The translations under genes were made by a program, and so were the position numbers. Of a DNA stretch of 64,000 nt, positions 12,201-21,400 are shown in pieces. The notes below the pieces were generated by a model. The model saw only the letters and a list, made by a program, of their open reading frames with translations, made no database searches and had not been told where the DNA came from. The DNA is from Branchiostoma belcheri (lineage: Eukaryota; Chordata; Leptocardii; Amphioxiformes; Branchiostomatidae): assembly GCF_001625305.1 (NCBI RefSeq), contig NW_017804442.1, positions 1,216,304 to 1,280,303 on the forward strand, in the 5' to 3' direction. Every line of letters begins with the position of its first letter. Position 1 is the first letter of the stretch.

Positions 12201-15200
12201 CCTTTACTCTGGAACAGGCCCTCATCGCTTTGGACACCAACGGTACCAACACTTAACATCTCATGCAACATAATTTTTTATATCCGTATTATCTGGATTT
12301 ATTATCTGGATACATGTTAGCAGGTCAATTTTTTAAACTTGTATTGACTGTATTTCATACCAGGATGAGAGCCAGTAACTGTATCTGTATCTGTACAGCT
12401 GGTATAACCACCTTTCGGTGTAACATACCAGCTTCGCAGGCATGCGACGCGGCGGCAGCTAGCTATATTAGAACGTACGATCTGTTACACCCATCTTTGC
12501 ACATCTAACTGCAGAAGCTGTTTAATGCTTTCTAGTGACTTGGTGGCAACGAGTTCCACTCTACGGTAGTTCTTAAAAAACTAGTTTTAATACCCCAATT
12601 CTTGGTTAATAACTCCGATATTTAAAACAATAACATATCAGGTAACATAACATCTGTTCTCCCAACCAATCCAATATATTTCCACGTGGCCAATTTTAAT
12701 GAACAATACTAAACCTGTTTTCCATCCCCCACCCCTCCCAGGAGACCAACAGTTTACCGTTGACGACGCCCTGCAGTTTATTGATCATCACTACTTCAAC
12801 GTTCTTGACACCAACCATGACCACGTCATCGACTTCAACGAAATTCTCACCGGAACCACCTTGTCGGAACTGTTCGACTTCTATGATGAAAACAGTACGT
12901 ATGAAAAGTATTTATCCAATTAGAAAATCTCATGTATTTGTATATGTATTTGCATTTTCCCATAGTTTCCAGCATGGCCATCGGAAAAGTCGGTAGCAGA
13001 TGTCGCCAAGTTGTTTTTTAAACATCTTCTTTGTTTTTATGTTATCAAGAGGTGATGTTTTCCTGTAATTATCAATTTTAATAAACCTCATGTTGTGAGC
13101 ACTGCATATCTATTTCTTTTATGCATTTCCCCACAGTTCTCTCGCATGTTCTTCGAAACACTCGCTAGCATATTATAAGCGCCGATATTTTTTTTTAAAC
13201 ACCTTCCTTGTTTGTGTTATCACTAGGTGACGGTTTCCTGTATGGTACGGAGGCTGACATCATGATCTACGTCTACAACGAGATCCAAAACTCCATCGTT
13301 GTAACTTCACCGCCCGCAACTGCAGATCCTAACACTGTTGCTCCGTAAGTACCATTCCACAGTGGAACTCCTTGCCCGGACCAGTAGTTATGGCTCCCAA
13401 TGTTGAGTCGTTCCGGGCCGGGCTGGCGGCCTGCCCACCTTGACCTGGGCGACCTCCCCCCCTTCCCTAACATTATTTGGGGGTACTCACGATGAAGTAT
13501 GGCCCTGGTTTTACCTGTCCGAATACTCAAATGAATATCTTAGGATGGTCTCATCAGTTCATAATTGTCAGTTCATCAGCTTATGCAAAGGTCTCATTAG
13601 TCTATTGCCAACTCGGTGCTAGGCCGGGCATAAAAGGTATAATAAAAGCATTTAAAAAACATTCTCAAATGTTTTAAAATGGATAATGGTCACTATTAGT
13701 GGATATTATTGAAATGAATTGGTAATTGTTGTTCCCCACAAATAGTCAGAGATTGACAAGTTGTAACACACTACTGAAAGGAAATAAGTGGTTTCAGTAT
13801 TATCATAAAAGTCCATCTATGTTGGTAGTTACATGTTAAGAGTTCAAACTTTCGATCCAACACCAAAAAAAAAAAAAAAAAATCACTCACCTAGAGCTTT
13901 CGACCAGTCACTCTGGTCTTCTCAGTAGAATAACCCAGTGAGACTTGTCACGAGGCTTCTTAGAAGTGTGACGTCAACACTGGGTCAAAGGTATCTCGTA
14001 GACAATGTCGGCCCCCGTCGCGGTTCCGTGAAGGGTGATGGTTTCAATATTTATGTTTCTGTCCTCATTTTGTCTTTTGCAGATTCCGTGTCATCCCGAG
14101 GGTACTGGACACCAACAACGATGCCCATATCTCCAAGCCTGAGGTTCTGAACGCCTTTACCTTGGAACAGGCCCTTGTCGCTCTGGATACCAACGGTACC
14201 AACACTTAACATCTATCTTATACAACATAGGGGTTTAAAATAATCTTTTTACAATGCATATACAACATGAAAGATTACTTGGGTAAAGTCTAGGTCGGTC
14301 CTCTATCTCTTACTACAGCACTAAGGGGAAGGGTGCAAGGTAAGTAAGACAAATACAGTGGATCATCTGACGAAGGCCGACGTGTTCGACCGAAAAGTCT
14401 TTTTTTTTTCGTCTTGGAGCTAGGTTTAGATTCTCACTAATAGCATCTCCCCACTTCTCACTAGACATCTTATGAAGAACTTTATTGCATGACAATTGGA
14501 CATGGTACAATGTATGGCAACAACTATTGACCAAAATACTAGAAAACTATAGAGTAAAACCTAATATAGAATAAAACCTGATAAATCTTAATTAGCCAAA
14601 CAACAAGGGATAGCACAAGTCTGTCTTTGATAATCGAGTGGGGCTAATCATGAATTTCGATATTCTTTTCTAATAAAAAAGGAGTATTTTATACATTTTT
14701 GTAACATGTTTTTTTCTTACTTCAACATTCAATTCATCAGATTTAGATCATACAAAGTCTTTCTTTTCGTCATGGAGCTAAGCTTAGACTTTCTAACTAA
14801 TAGCATCTCCATTGTGTTTTAATTGTGTTTCATTGTGTTTTAATTGTGTTGATCTCCAAAAACCACGTTATATCTGTAGTGTTGTTAACCACGTCGACAA
14901 TATTGAACATTGTATATACATGTACATGTACTATAATATATACTTTCTTTATTGGTTTTACTGAATTTCATGATTGTCAACTTCGGCGCAATTCAGCTAT
15001 TGCTGCAAGGCCCATTTGTTCCTTGTGTATCAATAAACCATTTACTACTATCTCCCCACTTCCTCACAGGTGACATGCAGTTCACCGTTGACGACGCCCT
15101 GCAGTTTATTGACCATCACTACTTCAACGTTCTTGACACCAACCATGACCACGTCATCGACTTCAACGAAATTCTCACCGGAACCACCTTGTCGGAACTG

Positions 15201-16444
15201 TTCGACTTCTACGATGAAAATAGTAAGTAAACGTTCACTGTACGAAACGTGTGCGCTTATCGCTAGCGGTAAATTTCACTTTTGTGAGCCCTGCATATAT
15301 AACTTTATGTCCAGATAAGTCTGGTAGATGCCACTTTACTCACTTGCCCACTGTGACACTTGGTAGCAGACGTCGCCGACCTGTTTTTCAACACTTTTCT
15401 TGTTTTTATTTTCAATCATTTGGCGACGGTTCCCTGTATGGTACGGAGTTTCATACGTGCATAGTTTCTTGCATGCCAATTGGAACACTTGGTAGCAGAT
15501 GTCGCCAAGCTGTTTTTCAACACCTTTCTTGTTTTATTTTCACAATCATTAGGTGACGGTTCCCTCTATGGTACGAAGTTTCATACGTGCATATTTTCTT
15601 GCATGCCCATTGGAACAATTGGTAGCAAATGTCGCCGAGCTGTTTTTCCAAAATCCTTCTTGTTTTTATTTTCACAATCATTAGGCGATGGTTTCTTGTA
15701 TGGTACGGAGGCTGACATCATGATCTACATCTACAACGAGATCCAAAACTCCATCGTGCCAACAAATGCAGTGGTGACGGGAACTCCGGCCACTGGCACC
15801 GACTTCCCTAACACTGTATTTTTGTAAGTATCGCCCTCCTTCGATGCTTTGGTCACATTCCCAAACCGGGACCCGGTCGGGCAGCTTACGGGAACTAGCA
15901 GCCCGGCCGGGACCCGGTTAGGAAATGTAACCTTAGCATTGATATTAATGAAAAAGTTTTCTCCATTTATTGAGCTGTGGTAGCCAGGTGCAGGTGTATG
16001 TGTTAATACATGTCGTATTTCTTTACATATCTATGTCATAACATTTTGCAAGATAAGCGTGATAACTGGATCCAGATTAATGTATTAATATGAACAATGA
16101 CTATTTTGTGACTCTTGTAATATGTCAAGTCTCCACCAGACTCCTTTGCAGGCTGAATAAATGGTGGAGAGATCGGCCTTAAAAATGTAACAGGCAATTG
16201 GGACCCTCTATAGCCAGATAACTCCCCTAGCCAGTTATACTTTTTTATACCAATTTCTACTATTTATTCAGCCTACAAAGGAGTCGGATGGAGACTAGAA
16301 CATGTTTAAAGTTAAAACTTTTGGTCCAACACAAAATAGTTCTCTCACCTAGAGCTTTCGACCAGTCACTCTGGTCTTCCTCAGTGAGACTGACCCAGTG
16401 AAGCTTGTCACGTGACTAGAATATGTTCATGTTTTTACAGCTAA
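3351..16444 (+). CDS. Gene A: secreted protein with about 28 EF-hand loops (19 coding exons)
   Basis: Exons: 3351-3406, 4199-4305, 4691-4846, 5313-5507, 6288-6440, 7673-7855, 8157-8309, 8930-9118, 9660-9815, 10268-10462, 10919-11071, 11283-11400, 12130-12242, 12742-12894, 13227-13344, 14083-14195, 15070-15222, 15685-15823, 16441-16444. All have GT-AG borders and keep one frame, giving about 868 residues. Exon 1 encodes a signal peptide (MAPFLLFFVALATASP). The rest is a chain of EF-hand loops such as DADGDGLISRPE, NTNGDDHLSFGE, DTNGDGFLEGTE and DTNHDHVIDFNE, so calcium binding outside the cell or in the secretory pathway is likely. Exons 2-4 and 8-10 are near copies, as are 12-14 and 15-17. 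Several loops lack Gly at position 6 or Glu at position 12, so not all will bind tightly. The stop is formed across the last junction (TT|C TAA); reading through that donor would also stop at once. It could in principle be two genes, but I see no poly(A) signal or second signal peptide between. Confidence 0.85.
4322..4664. repeat. Microsatellite tract (CT, ATCT, GT, GA) in intron 2 of gene A
   Basis: (CT)n, then (ATCT)n to 4440, the 31-nt microexon, then (GT)n at 4530-4592 and GA-rich text up to 27 nt before exon 3. Confidence 0.9.
4451..4481 (+). other. 31-nt cryptic microexon in intron 2 of gene A
   Basis: An almost exact copy of the last 31 nt of exon 2, with its own pyrimidine-rich acceptor (TCTCTCTGCAG) made from an adjoining ATCT microsatellite and a GT donor. 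Inclusion after exon 2 would shift the frame and reach TGA after nine codons. Confidence 0.55.
6713..6751 (-). ncRNA. Hammerhead-ribozyme-like motif, family 3
   Basis: Minus strand: CTA, CTGAGGA, one A, a 6-bp stem (GACCAG/CTGGTC), GAAAGCTT, TAG. Copies at 16349-16390 (-), 24752-24795 (+, GAAA lost), 13893-13930 (-), 57270-57313 (-) and 60020-60066 (-) are partly decayed. Confidence 0.4.
7557..7669 (+). repeat. (TTCA)n microsatellite next to gene A exon 6
   Basis: About 28 units, ending three bases before the exon 6 acceptor, so it stands where the polypyrimidine tract should be. Confidence 0.95.
7891..8128 (-). mobile_element. tRNA-derived SINE in intron 6 of gene A
   Basis: Minus strand begins GTCGTGTGGCGTAGCG (A-box-like), has a B-box region near GGACTCGAAACC on the plus strand, then a body with GCCCTTGGGAAAGGCACTTTA and a poly-T-like end. 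Confidence 0.75.
8649..8839 (-). mobile_element. Short retroelement-like repeat carrying the family 2 hammerhead motif
   Basis: Flanked by CCATTACTAA at 8639-8648 and again at about 8840-8849, a 10-bp target duplication. Ends are CGTACGTCGATGAAGG and TTTCCAAAATCATAC. Confidence 0.65.
8735..8776 (-). ncRNA. Hammerhead-ribozyme-like motif, family 2
   Basis: Minus strand: GTCA, CTGACGA, one A, a 7-bp stem (AGCTAGT/ACTAGCT), GAAACGTC, then TGAC pairing with the GTCA. The best-formed copy in the window. Confidence 0.45.
9216..9246 (+). other. 31-nt cryptic microexon in intron 8 of gene A
   Basis: The second copy of the intron-2 microexon, following exon 8. It again lies behind an (ATCT)n tract, with TGCAG acceptor and GGTACAG donor. 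Inclusion would also create an early TGA. Its presence in both places shows that it was carried along when the exon block was duplicated. Confidence 0.55.
11159..11250. mobile_element. Small inverted-repeat element in intron 11 of gene A
   Basis: Arms 11159-11193 and 11214-11250, beginning TTATGAAATAAAG and ending CTTTATTTCATAA. Confidence 0.6.
11520..11690 (+). mobile_element. LINE reverse-transcriptase C-terminal remnant in intron 12 of gene A
   Basis: One frame reads a fragment like SFFPRTIRDWNDLTSKAVL, the usual end of CR1/Jockey-type proteins, then FKANI and a stop. Confidence 0.5.
15423..15452 (+). pseudogene. Dead copy of an exon 18/15-type start in intron 17
   Basis: Contains the opening of the exon-18 type sequence (GCGACGGTTCCCTGTATGG) and then diverges into TTTCATACGTGC. 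The acceptor has decayed (TTTGGC instead of TTAGGC). One of three tandem units of about 130 bp that end in the working exon 18. Confidence 0.6.
15553..15582 (+). pseudogene. Second dead copy of an exon 18/15-type start in intron 17
   Basis: GTGACGGTTCCCTCTATGG after an intact CATTAG acceptor, then the same TTTCATACGTGC divergence as the copy 130 bp upstream. No donor follows in the usual place. Confidence 0.6.
16128..16300. mobile_element. Foldback element, GTCTCCACCAGACTCC type, in intron 18 of gene A
   Basis: Ends GTCTCCACCAGACTCCTTTG and CAAAGGAGTCGGATGGAGAC are inverted copies. Related ends are seen at 19107-19293 and 33572-33605. Confidence 0.6.
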
Positions 16445-16560
16445 ACTTGTGGTGACCAGACGACCTCATCATGCTGACTTCTTCTTATCTTCTGTACCAG
16501 CAGCAAAACTCACAGCTGGATTGACAACTTTTATTAAACACATCAATAAATAAAGGAAAT
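16445..16560 (+). other. 3' UTR and poly(A) signal of gene A
   Basis: Follows the stop codon completed by acceptor TTTTTACAG|C at 16440. AATAAA lies at 16545-16550. The text CAGCAGCAAAACTC resembles the 3' UTR exons of genes C-E, supporting the assignment. Confidence 0.6.
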
Positions 16561-17776
16561 ACGTGGTTTCAATATGCACGTTTCTGTCATTGTTTCATAT
16601 GGTCGCTATGTGTTTGTGTGGCAGTGCGCGTTTATCACTGAGTCTGAGAGCGTATGTCAGAGTACCTTAGAGCATTGATGCACAGGAAACGAGCTAGAAA
16701 TTACATAATAATTTCAATTAGACAAAATCATACAAAAGCAGGGATTGACTATCAAATGCACCGCTGAATTAAACAGAAACACAGCGACACTGATACTTAA
16801 ACTATCATCATATATGTGCTATATTAACTTATATCATCATATTGCTATTTTCAATTTTTTTTTTTATATCACACATCTAACACATTGTATTCACATATAA
16901 CACACATATGATTCCTTCCCGAGTTTTTAGCCGAGTTGCCAACTTTGGCTAAAATGTGTAAAAACCGAAAGGGGCAAGCAGGTCACAACCGGGAATCGAA
17001 CCCGGATTGTCCGCTTGGCGGTCACCAACGCTAACCACTACACTAAAAGGTCGCACGACCATTTAGTATGGTCAGTTAGCGGAGGATAAACCCCACTGTT
17101 ACAAAATGGACTATCAACTCACCTTTTCGGAGAGAAATTAGGTTTGACCCCTTGACCGTGGCTTCCAATGTAAGTTTAGCGTCCAAAAATGACTCGGAAA
17201 TTTCCCCCAAACTGCAAAACAGTAGTTGAGGATCTTACCTAAGCTCAAAACTTACCTCATTCTACCAAAAAATGTCCAGATCTCACACACTCTATGATTG
17301 ATGAAAAATTGTAAAGCTGCCGTCTTCCCGCCATGCCATGGCGCAAGAATAAGTCAAAGGTCAAGGAATAGGTCAAAGGTTGAGTTACACAACTTTGGAG
17401 TGTTGCAGTGTTACCAAGTAGGTACCGGCTTGCTCTGTTATATTTCTGTCCTTTCCTCGGATTAAACAAGCAGCCTATAGGCATGTGAATGCATGAAAAC
17501 CCCATTTACTTTATTTTGATGATATTGCATGAAAGAATACTGGGTGGTATTTGAATGACTCAATATTTGGGGGTGGGGGGCGTGGGCATTTAATATTTAC
17601 ATTCATTATATCTTATTTATATATACATTGCGTACAATATTTGTAGTGCAATGGATATTTTTCTGAAGAATAGTCTTTTTTAACAGGGCTGTTCATTGTT
17701 TAGTTGTAATAATTTTGGAATCTGTTGTTGTTCTAATGTGTAATCACTCACTCACTCACTCACTCTCTCCCATAGC

Positions 17777-17983
17777 TTAGTCAGCCGTCGGGGCAGCATG
17801 ATGTTTGGCCAAGTTCTTCCACTGCTGGCGGTCCTCCGCCAGTCTGGCCATCTGGTTGGCTGTTACACCAGTCCACTCTTTTAAGTCTGTAATCCATGAC
17901 CGACGGGGACGTCCCCGCGGCCGTGCACCTTCCACCTTACCCTGGAGAACTGTATGTGACAGTGTGCCTTTGGCCCTAGACAA
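17777..17983 (-). mobile_element. LINE C-terminal remnant
   Basis: Reads KVEGARPRGRPRRSWITDLKEWTGV and ends QWKNLAKHHAAPTAD. This arginine-rich end is common at the C-terminus of endonuclease/reverse-transcriptase LINE proteins. No other parts of the element are seen nearby. Confidence 0.6.
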
Positions 17984-18050
17984 ATGTGTAATGCCTGTAT
18001 AAATATTTTGCTAGACATTGTCTCTTGGTGCTGGTTTCCTTGACTCAGTT

Positions 18051-18159
18051 TAGCCGCGGCGACTGTTGCAGGGCTTCTCTTGCTTGCAGTCTTTTACATC
18101 AACAGCAATTCAGAAAAAGACTGCAAGCAAGAGAAGCCCTGCAACAGTCGCCGCAGCTA
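18051..18159. mobile_element. Foldback hairpin element
   Basis: Two arms of about 44 bp starting TAGC-CGCGGCGACTG around a short loop. The flanks GACTCAGTT and GATTCAATA are a weak 9-bp match. Confidence 0.7.
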
Positions 18160-18475
18160 GATTCAATATAATTGAGAGTCTGTATTTGTTGCAGAATTGG
18201 CACAAAATATGTTGAGGATGAATGAGCTTTGTTTCTTTAGGGCCAGCTGTATTAAAAAAAAAAAACTGTTTCTACATATCTATAGCAACCTATATTATAC
18301 AACTGCGTCCATTTAAAATGACAATAGTTTAGCCATTGTAACATTTTTTTTTCAATCAAGATTTTTTGTACATGTAAATTTGATTTTAATTCAGTGTTTT
18401 ACACACTGCGAAAACAAGTTAAGACTTTAAGTAATCATGTATCTTGTACTTTAAATTGTTGTGTATGTATGTAGG

Positions 18476-21400
18476 ATGGCGGGTGTACCAAAGGTGCATC
18501 TAAGGGGGGGTCTGGAGATCACACGTATCCTGAATGGCATGTGGCAGGTGTCGGGGGCGCATGGACCCATCGACCCTCACAGGGCAGGTGAGTTACAAAC
18601 AAACAAACAAACAAACAAACAAACAAACAACTCTGTAACGGCAGGTGTCTGGGGCACACGGACCCATCGACCCGCACAGGGCAGGTGAGTTACAAACAAA
18701 CAAACAAACAAACAAACAACTCTGTAACGGCATGTGGCAGGTGTCGGGGGCACACGGACCCATCAACCCTCACAGGGCAGGTAACTTACAAACAAACAAA
18801 CAAACAAACAGCTCTGTAACGGCATGTGGCAGGTGTCGGGGGCACATGGACCCATCGACCCTCACAGGGCAGGTGAGTTACAAACAAACAAACAAACAAG
18901 CAGACAACTCTGTAACGGCATGTGGCAGGTGTCTGGGGCACACGGACCCATCGACCCTCACAGGGCAGGTGAGTTACAAACAAACAAACAAACAAACAAG
19001 CAAACAACTCTGTAATGGCATGTGGCAGGTGTCAGGGGCACACGGGCCCATCGACCCGCACAGGGCAGGTGAGTTATAAACAAACAAACAAACAACTCTA
19101 TAACTGGATGTCTCCACCAGACTTATACCACAGGTTAAAAGCATTAAAATTCCGCCAAATATATAGAAAAAATAATTGGCCAGGGGAGTTCAGCCACCCT
19201 GCAGACTGACTCTCCTGGCTGATTTCTGGGACCCTTTTTTTTTGCTGAATTCTGCAACTGTACCCCTGTAGGAAGGCCTGGTGGAGACTTTAACTTCTTC
19301 TTCTTTGGCAGTTCAGTCTAGCAGACTATAACCGAATGTACAATTTAAATATAATGTCAGGACAGAGATTGCAATATAGTATAGAATCTGCCAGTAGAGA
19401 CTGCGATCAGACTCCCTGTCGACAGATTGTGATCAGGATTTTTGGTGCATGAGGATACTCACATAAGAGACAATTTTTCAACCTCGATCCATGCTTGGTG
19501 ACTTTTCATCTGAATGCATTGATGTGAAATTCTAGATTTTTAAACGAGAGACCACCTCAACACATTCTACCATCCTGATCACAATCAGCCGGGACTCGAG
19601 TTAAGAACTAAACTTAAACAGTCAGCGATTCTGCCAGATCACAATTACCAGCTTGGACAGTTTTATCCCTAGCATCATCAAGTTGTGTTGTGCCCCCCTC
19701 CCCCAGCTGATGCCATGCTGCACTACTATGACTCTGGTCTGACCAGCTTTGACCTGGCTGATATCTATGGCCCCTCTGAGGATATATATGGAGCTTTCAT
19801 CAAAAAGGTACCAAAAAATCAGGGCAGAAACTGATGGCCTAAGAAAATGCACAGTTTTGGCAATGTTTAATACATGTACTTCTTGTTGCATGTTGAATAA
19901 TTTTTATTTTCAACTGGTCTCACTAAGAAAAGAAGTGGTAAAGAAAAACTATCATACATGAGATGAGGTCAGTGAAAAGACAAGCAAAAACCTGCCCATT
20001 GAAATGATTTTGAACTGTAATTGCCAACATATTGCAATGTGTAGGGATTTGCAGTTCAAATTCATTTCATAACGACTTCTACCAACGCAGATGAACTTCC
20101 AAGACAAAAGCCAGCCCTGTTAAAAAAATTTTAGTAACCAACCATGAACACAACACTGAAATTCAGTTCCATCCCAAGTGTGCCACCAAGAGTGTTGGTC
20201 AGTCTTTCTGCCCTGAAATTTACTACATGTATTGTCTTTTCCGACTGTATTATCCTTTATCTCATAGTGAATGAGATGGTGAGTTATGTGGATGCGGGGT
20301 TAAAGACCTTTGACATGGCAGACCACTATGGACCTGCCGAAGATTTCTACGGCGCTTTTCTGAGGAAGGTAAGGCCACACCAATTCTGTTTGTTTATAAA
20401 ATCAAATGAACTGGTAGCCTGGGTGCTTATTCTCTGTAGTTTTCTACAGTGGTAGCCAGCAACAATAGGGAGCAGGCTGTAACTACAGAGGAAGGCACCC
20501 AGTCTAATGAACTGGAACATCAACATGATGTTTTCCTTACAATTTTTACTTAGACTGCCATTGAAGGCAGTGCTAGAAGTGACAAAAATTGCTGTGGCCT
20601 TATCCTGTAACGGTACAGTTGTAGTTACTGTATTAAAGGTAGCATCTTAAGACAAATTATCACTCAGCTCTTGTATGATTACTGTAGTTGATAGTCAAAC
20701 CATTAGTTTATTGCACAACAATTGTTATGACATAGTTTATCTTTTGTATAGCATTATGCATAGAGAACACATGTTAGAGAATAGTTAACCTTTATTGTTA
20801 CATCATACATATACCCTGTACGTAAGATAACGTTATCCACACATGTATTTAGCTTTGTTAGATCTTTAGTTAAGTTGTATAAAAGACCATACAAAAGTCT
20901 CTGTACTTTTTTGTTGTGTCAATAAAGAATCTATATATTGACCTAGATAAATAGATAGATACAGAGTCAGGGCATGTAGCTACTTGTAGCTCTACTTGTC
21001 CCAGGTATACACTGTATGATTTATATAATATATATTAATCACTGTTTCGAATTCCTTCTATTCCTGTGTTTATTAGCTGAAAGCTGAGCGGGGTGCAGAA
21101 GCTCTGGGCAGAGTCCAGGGTCTCACCAAATGGGTGCCTCGCCCTGGACACATGGCCCGGAAGGTAAAAGGTTATGTTGTGTCAATATAACAGGGCTCGA
21201 AATACTGGGTTATACTCAGTCTGGTAACAGTTATGCAACGTACAACATCTGACAGATTGTTGTAACAATTATTAGGGACTATTCTTAATATGGCAAGAAG
21301 TACTTTGCTGAAGCACTAGAGGTGAATTGGCCATTTTATTCAGACTCTTACCTTTTTGACAATTTTTACCAAATTTTTTAAAAATCTAATCTTTGCTAAC

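Larger units (their letters stand above)
16561..18475. other. Spacer between gene A and the AKR gene
   Basis: Holds a decayed tRNA-like sequence near 16985-17045 (minus), the LINE remnant at 17777 and the hairpin at 18051. No gene seen. Confidence 0.5.

Noticed and set aside
16980..17050. tRNA gene on the minus strand
   Set aside because: The B box is good (GGTTCGATTCC), but the anticodon arm does not fold with a seven-base loop; likely a decayed SINE or tRNA relic.
18645..19079. Open frame of 144 codons reading [13 protein letters not shown] repeats
   Set aside because: It is read-through of the tandem exon-end/donor array of the AKR gene, crossing strong splice donors.
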